Source: an uncultured bacterium (GTDB taxonomy: Bacteria > Bacillota_I > Bacilli_A > RF39 > UBA660). Taken from it: 7,199 nt of DNA. Numbering within the stretch: position 1 is the stretch's first letter; each line of letters opens with the position of its first letter. The stretch spans positions 1-7,199 of the forward strand of contig OMUM01000133.1 of the NCBI GenBank assembly GCA_900314225.1, given 5' to 3'. Under the pieces are notes generated by a model. It had not been told where the DNA came from, ran no database searches, and was given only the letters and a program-made list of their open reading frames with translations. Shown here in pieces: positions 1 through 5,309 of this stretch. Both the position numbers and the translations under genes were made by a program.

Positions 1-459
1 ATCAAGTGAACTCTTATTACCAGCCATTTGTCTATTTAACATCCAAAAAGCTGCTGCAATAATTATCACAATAGGTAAGAAATTAACAAGTATTGTAAGC
101 AATGAAGATCCAGATGGATCAGGTTCAACAGTAAGTTCAAAATCTTGAGCATCACTTGCCTTAACAATCTTCTTCATTACCTCGTCACTTAAAGGTAAAG
201 TTGAATCAAAAGACTCATTTTCTTTATAACCATCCAACTTACCACTAACATCATAAACATATCCATTACCTCTAGGTATGATAGTTAACTCAGTTATTTC
301 ACCTTTATTTAATTTTTCAATAAATTTATCATATGTTAAATCATGTACTTTAGTACCAGAAATAAATGAAAAGTAAACTATTCCTAACATGATAACAAAA
401 ATAAACAAATAAGGTAATAAACCTCTTCTAACAACTTTTTTATCAATTTTATTATTCAC
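1..459 (-). CDS. ftsH: ATP-dependent zinc metalloprotease FtsH, N-terminal part (runs off left edge)
   Basis: FtsH is a membrane-anchored AAA+ zinc protease that degrades misfolded membrane proteins and regulatory proteins at the cytoplasmic membrane. I translated this region by hand: a GTG start at 459 opens a frame of 153 codons that stays open to base 1. Visible are a basic N-terminus (KKVVRR), a first membrane segment at about residues 14-33, an extracytoplasmic domain at about 34-120 (with VHDLTYDKFIEKL), and a second membrane segment at about 121-141 ending in FWMLNRQMAG, which is the usual FtsH layout. The AAA+ and HExxH protease domains lie beyond the window. An AAGGAGG ribosome binding site sits 7 nt before the GTG and overlaps the tilS stop codon (TAAGGAGG), so translation is probably coupled. 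In Bacillus hpt usually separates tilS from ftsH; here only 12 nt do. Confidence 0.93.
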   Translation of the reverse strand, partial: MNNKIDKKVVRRGLLPYLFIFVIMLGIVYFSFISGTKVHDLTYDKFIEKLNKGEITELTIIPRGNGYVYDVSGKLDGYKENESFDSTLPLSDEVMKKIVKASDAQDFELTVEPDPSGSSLLTILVNFLPIVIIIAAAFWMLNRQMAGNKSSLD

Positions 460-471
460 AAATTTTCCTCC

Positions 472-1785
472 TTAAATATATTTCAATATTATATCATAAA
501 CATCGGTTTTCTTTTTGTCAAATTTAGATTTCTTTATTCCTGGAATCCAAACAACATTTCCACGTGAATCAACAACAATTGGCCAACTATCACGCTTCTC
601 CAATGATATTTTCTTATCAATAAATATATCTTTAATTTTTCTAGAACCATTTAGTCCTTTAACAAAAATTCTATCCCCAAACTTCCTAGTCCTAACAATT
701 AAAGGTAAACAAACTTCACTACTATTAAGTCTACAAATATTATTACTATTACCTTCAACTGAAAAAACCTTTTCAATATAATGATTATTTGGAAGCATAA
801 CATAATTATCAAACTCAATCTCATAAGAAGATATAACATCAATATTTCTCTCTAAAGTAAAATAATTATATGACTTCTTAGCAACAACATCATTAGGTAA
901 ATTAATAATACTATTAGCTTTATGACTTCTAATCAAATCTAATATTAAATCAATATGTTTATCCCCAACAAGTATCAAATCATCTTGATAATAATCTCCT
1001 AACATATAATATAAAATTTCTTTTTGAATAAACTCATCTTCCAATAAAAACTTATCAATAGCCAACTTATTATCTTCAAATACTCTTTTAATAGCTTTAT
1101 CTGTCTCTTTAACAATAAATTTATTAGCAGCATTTAAAGTATTACTAAATTTCAAAAACTTTAAATGAACATCTTTATCTTCTTGTTTAAGAAATGGTAA
1201 CACATATTTACGATACCTGTTTCTAGTATATTTATCTTTATCATTAGAATCATCTATATAAAATTTAACATTATTTTGAATATCATAATTCTTTAAATCT
1301 TCTTTAGTATAATGTACTAAAGGTCTAACTATTTTATAATCATCCATATCAACAATATATTTAAAACCACTATATCCATTTAAATTAGAACCTCTAACTA
1401 TTCTCATTAAAATAGTTTCCATTAAGTCATCACCATGATGAGCAGTCATTAAATAATCAGCATTGTATTTATGAACAATATTTTCAAAAAAATTATATCT
1501 TATATTTCTAGCCTCATTATGAAAGTTATCATCACCATATTTTTCTATAACCATACTTTCAAATAATAAGTCATTATCTTCACAATATTTTTTTAAAAAC
1601 ACAGCTTCTTCATAGCTTTGTTTTCTAACATTATGATTAACATGAGCAATAATTAAATTTAAACTATATTTTTCTCTAATTTTTAAAAGCATATCAACAA
1701 GTGCCATAGAATCAGGTCCAGTTGAACAACCGACGACTATTGTATCATTATTCTTAAACTTAAAACAATTATCAATATTAATCAT
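472..1785 (-). CDS. tilS: tRNA(Ile)-lysidine synthase TilS
   Basis: TilS is an ATP-dependent cytoplasmic enzyme that attaches lysine to C34 of the CAU anticodon of a minor tRNA-Ile, so that it reads AUA codons as isoleucine. That is essential and heavily used in so AT-rich a genome. Visible are the PP-loop ATP motif STGPDS (residues 21-26, with Thr at the second Gly position), HVNHNVR (about 48-54), HHGDD (116-120), the DDSNDKDKYTRNRYR segment (about 178-192), and a C-terminal TilS_C domain (about 361-422) with KIKDIFIDKKIS and WPIVVDSRGNVVWIPG. The 437-aa length fits the family. I chose ATG at 1785 because a strong GGAGGGAG site precedes it; an in-frame start at 1827 would add 14 residues that overlap the promoter-like DNA. 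It is followed directly by ftsH. Confidence 0.95.
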   Translation of the reverse strand: MINIDNCFKFKNNDTIVVGCSTGPDSMALVDMLLKIREKYSLNLIIAHVNHNVRKQSYEEAVFLKKYCEDNDLLFESMVIEKYGDDNFHNEARNIRYNFFENIVHKYNADYLMTAHHGDDLMETILMRIVRGSNLNGYSGFKYIVDMDDYKIVRPLVHYTKEDLKNYDIQNNVKFYIDDSNDKDKYTRNRYRKYVLPFLKQEDKDVHLKFLKFSNTLNAANKFIVKETDKAIKRVFEDNKLAIDKFLLEDEFIQKEILYYMLGDYYQDDLILVGDKHIDLILDLIRSHKANSIINLPNDVVAKKSYNYFTLERNIDVISSYEIEFDNYVMLPNNHYIEKVFSVEGNSNNICRLNSSEVCLPLIVRTRKFGDRIFVKGLNGSRKIKDIFIDKKISLEKRDSWPIVVDSRGNVVWIPGIKKSKFDKKKTDVYDIILKYI

Positions 1786-1807
1786 AGTCTCCCTCCAGTC
1801 AAAAAAT

Positions 1808-1816
1808 ATTATAACA
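1808..1816 (-). promoter_or_regulatory. Extended -10 promoter candidate for tilS-ftsH
   Basis: On the minus strand the sequence reads TGTTATAAT, a perfect TGnTATAAT extended -10 box. It lies 22 nt before the chosen tilS ATG, giving a leader of about 16 nt that still holds the GGAGGGAG site. No good -35 hexamer is seen 16-18 nt upstream (the stretch is mostly T), which is acceptable for extended -10 promoters. It would let tilS and ftsH be expressed apart from the sporulation and division genes upstream. Confidence 0.5.
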
Positions 1817-1842
1817 TAATTAATCAAAAAAAAAGAAGAATA

Positions 1843-2151
1843 TTAGCTTTTATCATCGGGAATTTGTAAAACATATTCTCCATCTTTAGAATAAGAATAT
1901 TTTTCTCTTGCATACCTTGCTATATAATCAGGATTCTGCAATTTTTTAGCATCCACTTCTAATTCTTCTTGTTTTTCCTTAAGAGATGTAAGTTCCTTAT
2001 TAAGTTCTTTCTTTTCTTGATATTTATCAACTATTTCTATCCAATATTTTCCAATAGAGAATGTAACAGAAAAAATAATAAGAAAAGAGCCTAAAATTAA
2101 TAAAATATTCTTCTTACGTCTTCTACCTAATTTTTGTATTTTTTTAGCCAT
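1843..2151 (-). CDS. divIC: Septum formation initiator / cell-division protein DivIC (FtsB-like)
   Basis: DivIC is a small bitopic divisome protein that works with FtsL and DivIB to activate septal peptidoglycan synthesis. The 102-residue product has a very basic cytoplasmic N-terminus (MAKKIQKLGRRRKK), one membrane segment (about 15-34), a charged extracellular coiled coil (about 42-72, rich in K/E/L) and the family C-terminal motif NPDYIARYAREKY followed by SKDGEYVLQIP. I chose ATG at 2151 over the in-frame GTG at 2160 because the AGGTAGGTGA site would directly touch the GTG but is well spaced from the ATG. The position after yabQ and before tilS matches Bacillus order. The gene is vegetative, so it probably needs its own promoter after the sporulation genes. 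Confidence 0.92.
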   Translation of the reverse strand: MAKKIQKLGRRRKKNILLILGSFLIIFSVTFSIGKYWIEIVDKYQEKKELNKELTSLKEKQEELEVDAKKLQNPDYIARYAREKYSYSKDGEYVLQIPDDKS

Positions 2152-2175
2152 CACATTCACCTACCTTTTCAAAAT

Positions 2176-2204
2176 ATATTATATATCTAAAAAAAATAAG
2201 TTAA
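2176..2204 (-). promoter_or_regulatory. Weak sigma-A-like promoter candidate for divIC
   Basis: The 87-nt yabQ-divIC gap holds, on the minus strand, TTAACT (2199-2204), a 17-nt T-rich spacer and TAATAT (2176-2181), each matching 4 of 6 consensus bases. A perfect TATAAT overlaps at 2178-2183 but with only 15 nt to the same -35. In DNA this AT-rich such matches arise by chance, so the support is the correct spacing, the 24 nt to the divIC ATG and the need to express a division gene apart from yabPQ. No convincing terminator was seen in this gap. Confidence 0.33.
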
Positions 2205-2238
2205 ATATTTAAATTTATATTTTTATTATAATTTACAT

Positions 2239-2514
2239 TTATTTACGATTGTTTTTATAGAAATTATAACTTACTAAAAATCCAAATATAATTAATAAAA
2301 GAAAATATAAATGTAAAATACCATTATTAATATGATTTAATACTACAAAATAAAATAAACCTACAAAAAGAAACATTGCAAAATAATAAAAAAGCTTTAA
2401 TCTATACTTCTTTCTAAATAAATATTTATAATTAATTACAAACATAAAATATAAAAAAACTCCATATATAAATGAAAAAAACATACTAAATATTTGAACA
2501 ACCAAATTCATCAT
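2239..2514 (-). CDS. yabQ: Short spore cortex biosynthesis membrane protein, YabQ family
   Basis: YabQ is a polytopic membrane protein needed for spore cortex formation in Bacillus subtilis, made in the mother cell. This 91-aa protein is almost entirely hydrophobic, with membrane segments at about residues 5-27, 40-59 and 65-86 and a basic loop between the first two (YLFRKKYRLK). The segment NHINNGILHLYFLLLIIFG matches the YabQ pattern of N-G, an aromatic residue and a small-residue membrane helix. Identity rests mostly on context: the start overlaps the yabP stop by 4 nt (ATGA) and divIC follows, as in the Bacillus yabP-yabQ-divIC order. It is much shorter than the roughly 200-aa Bacillus protein and lacks its C-terminal part. 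The first two codons are both ATG, and a weak AGG site lies in the end of yabP. Confidence 0.78.
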   Translation of the reverse strand: MMNLVVQIFSMFFSFIYGVFLYFMFVINYKYLFRKKYRLKLFYYFAMFLFVGLFYFVVLNHINNGILHLYFLLLIIFGFLVSYNFYKNNRK

Positions 2515-2801
2515 TTAAATAACCTATTAAAGAAACTATCTTCTTCTTTCTTTTTATTTTCTAGTATATAACTAATTGAATCAATTGTACCCTTTATAGT
2601 AACATTACCTGCTAAAGTATCTAGTTTAATTAACTCCAACCCATCTCCTTTAATAACCATAAACCCCATTGTCGTTTCAAGAATAAAATGTAATTTATCA
2701 AATGTTTCTATTTTTTTTACTCCAGTAATTACTAAAGTCTTTCTTTCAAGTAAACTAACACTATGATTATAATTATTTATTGCTGAATTATCTTTATCCA
2801 T
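2511..2801 (-). CDS. yabP: Sporulation protein YabP
   Basis: YabP is a small sporulation protein, required with YabQ for normal cortex formation in Bacillus subtilis. Its biochemical activity is unknown. The 96-aa product carries the family core: HSVSLLERKTLVITGVKKI (about 13-31), ETFDKLHFILETTMGFMVIKG (about 32-52), then LELIKLDTLAGNVTIKGTI and a C-terminal FFNRLFK, with lengths and order as in other YabP proteins. No signal peptide or membrane segment is visible. A strong TAGGAGGAG site precedes ATG 2801. The gene starts 60 nt after spoVG, beyond an intrinsic terminator, and overlaps yabQ by 4 nt, so yabP-yabQ form a translationally coupled pair with their own likely sporulation promoter. 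Confidence 0.94.
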   Translation of the reverse strand: MDKDNSAINNYNHSVSLLERKTLVITGVKKIETFDKLHFILETTMGFMVIKGDGLELIKLDTLAGNVTIKGTIDSISYILENKKKEEDSFFNRLFK

Positions 2802-2820
2802 ATTATTCTCCTCCTAACAA

Positions 2821-2847
2821 AATATATGTCAAAAGAAAAATAATAGT
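2821..2847 (-). promoter_or_regulatory. Candidate sporulation (sigma-E-like) promoter for yabP-yabQ
   Basis: The minus strand reads ACTATT (2842-2847), 13 nt, then CATATATT (2821-2828). This loosely resembles the mother-cell sigma-E consensus (ATATT-type -35, about 14-nt spacer, CATACAAT-type -10). The same arrangement with the same 13-nt spacing lies before yabG, the other sporulation transcription start in the window. The -10 is 19 nt from the yabP ATG, so the leader would be very short and start at or next to the ribosome binding site, which weakens the call. Confidence 0.38.
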
Positions 2848-2849
2848 AC

Positions 2850-2872
2850 AAAAAAAGATGCCTAAGCATCTT
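2850..2872 (-). terminator. Rho-independent terminator of spoVG
   Basis: On the minus strand AAGATGC, a TTAG loop and GCATCTT form a perfect 7-bp stem that runs directly into a T tract. The last two sense codons of spoVG lie in the 5' arm and the TAG stop codon forms part of the loop, so coding end and terminator are merged. It should separate spoVG transcription from the sporulation genes yabP-yabQ. Confidence 0.88.
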
Positions 2873-3146
2873 CCTTTTCATTTGGTTCGTCTTCAGCCTT
2901 TTCATAAGCATCCAAAATAGCATCCTCAAACATAGAACGAACTTCAGGATTAATTGGATGAGCAATATCTCTATATGCTCCAGTAGCAGTCTTACGACTA
3001 GGCATAGCTATAAATAAACCGTTGTCTCCTTCAATAATACGAATATCATGTACAGCAAAACTATCATCTAATAATACAGATGCAATTCCTTTCATACGAG
3101 ATCCTTCCTTATTAATTTTACGTACATTTACAGATGTAATCTTCAT
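2862..3146 (-). CDS. spoVG: SpoVG, RNA-/DNA-binding regulatory protein
   Basis: SpoVG is a small conserved regulator, named for a spore cortex phenotype, that binds nucleic acid (RNA and DNA binding reported in Listeria, Staphylococcus and Borrelia) and affects septation, sporulation and surface functions. The 94-aa protein is highly conserved: MKITSVNVRKINKEGSRMKG (1-20), VLLDDSFAVHDIRIIEG (24-40), GLFIAMPSRKT (43-53), the YRDIAHPINPEVR segment (58-70) and an acidic tail. No membrane segment or signal peptide is present. A strong GAGGGAGG site precedes ATG 3146. It has its own upstream region after a long AT-rich gap and its own terminator, so it looks monocistronic and well expressed. In Bacillus spoVG lies farther from veg, with ispE, purR and yabJ between. 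Confidence 0.97.
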   Translation of the reverse strand: MKITSVNVRKINKEGSRMKGIASVLLDDSFAVHDIRIIEGDNGLFIAMPSRKTATGAYRDIAHPINPEVRSMFEDAILDAYEKAEDEPNEKEDA

Positions 3147-3165
3147 TACGATTTTCCTCCCTCTT

Positions 3166-3181
3166 AAAGCGTTACCACTTT
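3166..3181 (-). other. Hairpin with GUAA tetraloop in the spoVG leader
   Basis: The minus strand AAAGTG-GTAA-CGCTTT folds into a 6-bp stem (one T-G wobble) closed by a GNRA-type GUAA loop. It lies just before the GAGGGAGG site and about 2 nt after the start predicted from the TAAAAT box, so the transcript would begin almost with this stem-loop. A 5'-terminal stem is known to stabilise several bacterial mRNAs; that role here is inference. Confidence 0.45.
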
Positions 3182-3189
3182 ATAATTCA

Positions 3190-3218
3190 ATTTTATAATA
3201 ATATTTATAAAAAAGCAA
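3190..3218 (-). promoter_or_regulatory. Sigma-A-like promoter candidate for spoVG
   Basis: On the minus strand TTGCTT (3213-3218), a 17-nt spacer and TAAAAT (3190-3195) form the best promoter in the veg-spoVG gap. A sigma-H-type -10 (ATTGAATTA, 3182-3190) overlaps its downstream end, which matters because Bacillus spoVG is sigma-H dependent, but I see no AGGA-type -35 at the right distance. The very AT-rich upstream DNA could serve as an UP element. Confidence 0.42.
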
Positions 3219-3410
3219 TAACTTATTTACATTATAATATTCCAAAAAATAAACTAGTTATTTTAAAATATATAAAAGAAAAAACTAAATTAAAAGAAAA
3301 AAACAAATATATATTATAAACTAATCTAAAATAATAATTAAAATTATTAATCAAAATAGAAAATAAAATTATTATTCTAAAAAAATTAAAAGTATTAATC
3401 TAAAAATTAA
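3196..3410. other. Very AT-rich spacer between veg and spoVG
   Basis: This non-coding stretch is about 9% G+C, far below the neighbouring genes, and on the plus strand is dominated by A runs. It holds short loose repeats of the form TATTAATC(T)AAAA (near 3345-3360 and 3392-3405) and AT-only inverted repeats such as AATAATAATT paired with AATTATTATT. I see no open reading frame, no GC-bearing RNA fold and no clear terminator for veg. Its downstream end holds the spoVG promoter candidate. Confidence 0.6.
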
Positions 3411-3620
3411 TTATAATATTTTTAAATTATCAATAATTAAATCACTATAAGTAAAAGACATGGTTTTGCCACTATCAGTAATTATTGTAAAAATAGCTGG
3501 ATAAGCTTTATTTATATAACCAGAAAAAGTTTCATTTTGATTTCTTGGTCCCTTATAAAAAAAAGTATTAGGAACTCCTAAATTTTTAAAAACTATTCTT
3601 TTCGCAACATCTATATTCAT
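3411..3620 (-). CDS. veg: Short Veg-family protein
   Basis: Veg is a small, strongly expressed cytoplasmic protein of Bacilli and Clostridia that promotes biofilm gene expression in Bacillus subtilis; its molecular action is unclear. The 69-aa product matches the second half of the family: the segment GPRNQNETFSGYINKAYPAIFTI (about 24-46) corresponds to the family GGR...G-I--TYPS-F-I pattern, followed by SFTYSDLIIDNLKIL (about 55-69), similar to VSYSYADILTETVEL. The N-terminus departs from the usual form: it is somewhat shorter and lacks a clear LKANGGR motif. The start overlaps the yabG stop by 4 nt (ATGA), and yabG-veg order is the same as in Bacillus. No membrane segment is visible. Overlap with yabG suggests co-expression, unlike the separate strong veg promoter of Bacillus. 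Confidence 0.85.
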   Translation of the reverse strand: MNIDVAKRIVFKNLGVPNTFFYKGPRNQNETFSGYINKAYPAIFTIITDSGKTMSFTYSDLIIDNLKIL

Positions 3621-4396
3621 CTAGGATACCCCACATACATTGTTCCATTCGTAATAATTCCTCCTATTCCATCGCTACCATATTTTGTCTTTTTTATCAT
3701 ATTTATTAAATCAATACTTTGTCCTCTATCAGATAAAGCAATAGATGTTGCAATTATTGCTGGATCTAGAGCATGAATATTAATTCTTTTTGGACTAGAT
3801 GCAAAATTAGCCCCTGCTTGAATTAATTTTTCATAATTAGACTGACATGCTCCAGCAATAATAATCAGTTTATCTTGTCCCCTCTCATACTTTCTTGCTT
3901 CTTTTATAGCAGCTACAAAATTAGCTGAATTCTCATAATTATTTAAATCATCTTCATTACCTATTTTAGAATAAAAAGCATCATGTCCAGTAATTACTAC
4001 AATATCCGGTTTATAATCTTTAATCAAACTAATAATTTTTTCAGAAACACTCTTCTCATCTAAAGTAATCCCATTAGCCTTAATTCCCATACTCTTATAA
4101 AACTTCATACACCTATTTAAATAAACTCTATCACCATCAATATGTAAAACTCTACCCGGTATATAAAAATAATTATCTCGATCCATATTAATTTCTGATA
4201 TATTTCTTTTTATTATTGACTCATCATCACTATTATTATCATTTTCTTTAACTAAATCAGATATATCAGCATCTGCATAAAGTCTTAAATCTACTCCTCT
4301 TAAAAGAACAATATTATTATTTATATCCATAATTTCAAAAATAATATCATTATTATATGAATTTCGACTAACTAAATCTCCAATCTTAAAATTCAA
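3617..4396 (-). CDS. yabG: Sporulation-specific protease YabG
   Basis: YabG is a spore-coat-associated protease of the mother cell that processes coat and cortex-lytic proteins during spore maturation. The 259-aa product (about 30 shorter than in Bacillus subtilis) has the N-terminal FKIGDLVSRNSYNNDIIF segment (3-20), GRVLHIDGDRVYLNRC (81-96), VVITGHDAFYSK (133-144), IIIAGACQSNYEKL (178-191), GANFASSPKRINIHALDP (195-212) and a C-terminal GIGGIITNGTMYVGYPR. H138 and C184 in the TGHD and AGACQS motifs are the obvious candidates for catalytic residues of this cysteine-protease family. The start is a TTG at 4396, chosen because MNFKIGDLVSR aligns with the family N-terminus and a GGGAGATGA site sits just upstream. 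Residues 50-65 are a low-complexity acidic linker. The gene lies after rsmA beyond a terminator and overlaps veg. Confidence 0.95.
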   Translation of the reverse strand: MNFKIGDLVSRNSYNNDIIFEIMDINNNIVLLRGVDLRLYADADISDLVKENDNNSDDESIIKRNISEINMDRDNYFYIPGRVLHIDGDRVYLNRCMKFYKSMGIKANGITLDEKSVSEKIISLIKDYKPDIVVITGHDAFYSKIGNEDDLNNYENSANFVAAIKEARKYERGQDKLIIIAGACQSNYEKLIQAGANFASSPKRINIHALDPAIIATSIALSDRGQSIDLINMIKKTKYGSDGIGGIITNGTMYVGYPR

Positions 4397-4414
4397 TTAA
4401 TCATCTCCCATAAA

Positions 4415-4441
4415 TATATATGTAAAAAAAAATAAAATAGT
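4415..4441 (-). promoter_or_regulatory. Candidate sporulation (sigma-E/K-like) promoter for yabG-veg
   Basis: The minus strand reads ACTATT (4436-4441), 13 nt, then CATATATA (4415-4422), the same layout as before yabP. The -35-like ACTATT is part of the 3' arm of the rsmA terminator and the T tract of that terminator is the spacer. The -10 ends 18 nt before the TTG start, so the leader would be about 12 nt. In Bacillus yabG is sigma-K dependent; the -10 lacks a full CATAnnnTA, so the sigma factor is uncertain. Confidence 0.38.
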
Positions 4442-4456
4442 CCGAAACTATTTTAT
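4424..4456 (-). terminator. Rho-independent terminator of rsmA
   Basis: The minus strand ATAAAATAGT, loop TTCGG, ACTATTTTAT forms a perfect 10-bp stem followed by a nine-T run (4424-4432). The loop can also be read as a UUCG tetraloop closed by a U-G pair. The rsmA TAG stop lies in the 5' arm. The stem is nearly all A-T, but the perfect pairing and long U tract make it convincing. Confidence 0.82.
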
Positions 4457-5251
4457 ATATAAACAATTAGCTAAATCTACAAATACTTCTACAGGTAACA
4501 TTTCTGCTCTTACCGATGAATTATATCCATACTTATTAAGCACCTTTTCCACAACCTCTAAATTATACTTTTTCAAATTATTTTTAATAGTCTTTCTCTT
4601 AAATTGAAAACTATCTCTAACAATTTTTTCAAAAAAAGTAAAACTTTCTAACTTTAATTTATCTTTCTTCTCTCTAAAAGAAACTATTACACTATCAACA
4701 TTAGGTTCTGGAATAAATTCATGACGTGAAACAAAAAACTCTTTTTTTATATTATAAAAATAATTTAAAAGAACCGTAATTGAACCATATTCCCTATTAC
4801 CAGGTTTAGTAGAAAATCTATCACCTACTTCTTTTTGAACCATCATAACAATATTTTCAAAATGAATTTCTGATTCAATTAACTTCATAAGAATAGGTGT
4901 TGTAATATAATAGGGAACATTACTAATAAAATAAATTTTATTATAAGAATATTTCTTTATATCGTTAATAATATTAGAATTTAAAAAATCTTGAAAAATA
5001 ATTTCAACATTATCATAATATTCTAATTTAGCAGCAAGTTCACTTTTTAAATCAGTATCAACTTCATACGCTAAAACATTTTTAGAAACATTAGCTAGTT
5101 CCCTAGTTAGAATTGCTCCTCCTGGACCAACTTCAATAACTAAATCTTCTGGCCCAATTCCACTTACAGAAACAATTCGTTTAACAATACTTTTATTTTT
5201 CAAAAAATTCTGTCCAAGCTTCTTTTTAAATTTAACATTATATTTTTCCAT
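4448..5251 (-). CDS. rsmA: 16S rRNA (adenine1518-N6/adenine1519-N6)-dimethyltransferase RsmA (KsgA)
   Basis: RsmA uses S-adenosylmethionine to dimethylate two adjacent adenines in the 3' hairpin of 16S rRNA, a late quality step in 30S assembly. The 267-aa product shows KKKLGQNFL (about 9-17), the SAM-binding EVGPGGAILT (40-49), the acidic EVD of motif II (63-65), NVPYYITTP (111-119, the N-[LV]-P-Y active-site motif), FIPEPNVDS (179-187) and the C-terminal FKRKTIKNNL with RAEMLPVEVF. Length and motif order are normal. An in-frame GTG at 5263 would add four residues, but I chose ATG 5251 because GGTGAT, 4 nt upstream, fits as its ribosome binding site and overlaps that GTG. In Bacillus rnmV usually precedes rsmA; here a signal peptidase module does. 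Confidence 0.96.
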   Translation of the reverse strand: MEKYNVKFKKKLGQNFLKNKSIVKRIVSVSGIGPEDLVIEVGPGGAILTRELANVSKNVLAYEVDTDLKSELAAKLEYYDNVEIIFQDFLNSNIINDIKKYSYNKIYFISNVPYYITTPILMKLIESEIHFENIVMMVQKEVGDRFSTKPGNREYGSITVLLNYFYNIKKEFFVSRHEFIPEPNVDSVIVSFREKKDKLKLESFTFFEKIVRDSFQFKRKTIKNNLKKYNLEVVEKVLNKYGYNSSVRAEMLPVEVFVDLANCLYIK

Positions 5252-5255
5252 AAAT

Positions 5256-5261
5256 ATCACC
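5256..5261 (-). promoter_or_regulatory. GGTGAT ribosome binding site deciding the rsmA start
   Basis: GGTGAT pairs with the anti-Shine-Dalgarno part ATCACC, the downstream half of the full AAGGAGGTGAT complement. It is 4 nt from ATG 5251 and overlaps the alternative GTG start. The signal peptidase gene has the same GGTGAT (5901-5906), 5 nt before its ATG. Confidence 0.6.
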
Positions 5262-5282
5262 ACTAATAAAAATTAATTAAAG

Positions 5283-5309
5283 AAAAAAAAGAAGTCTAAC
5301 TCACTCTTT
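5283..5309 (-). terminator. Weak terminator over the signal peptidase stop codon
   Basis: On the minus strand AAAGAGT, a 7-nt loop (GAGTTAG, containing the TAG stop) and ACTTCTTT pair over 7 bp with one bulged T, running into a tract of eight T. The stem is short and imperfect, so some read-through into rsmA is likely. Confidence 0.42.

Noticed and set aside
515..781. Open frame of 88 codons on the plus strand
   Set aside because: It lies wholly inside tilS on the opposite strand and shows no recognisable motif; tilS is unmistakable there.
517..1785. TilS PP-loop with Thr (STGPDS) as a defective active site
   Set aside because: S-T-G variants of the SGGxDS loop occur in TilS of other Bacilli as far as I recall, and all other motifs are intact.
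1786..1842. T-rich tract after divIC as a terminator
   Set aside because: The ten-T run has no convincing hairpin before it.
2777..2965. Open frame of 62 codons on the minus strand
   Set aside because: It overlaps the end of spoVG, its terminator and the start of yabP in another frame, so it is a shadow.
3350..3418. Possible terminator for veg (TAAAAAT/ATTTTTA stem over the stop, and an AATAATAATT inverted repeat)
   Set aside because: The stems are purely A-T with large loops and no adjoining T tract; such repeats are expected by chance at 9% G+C.
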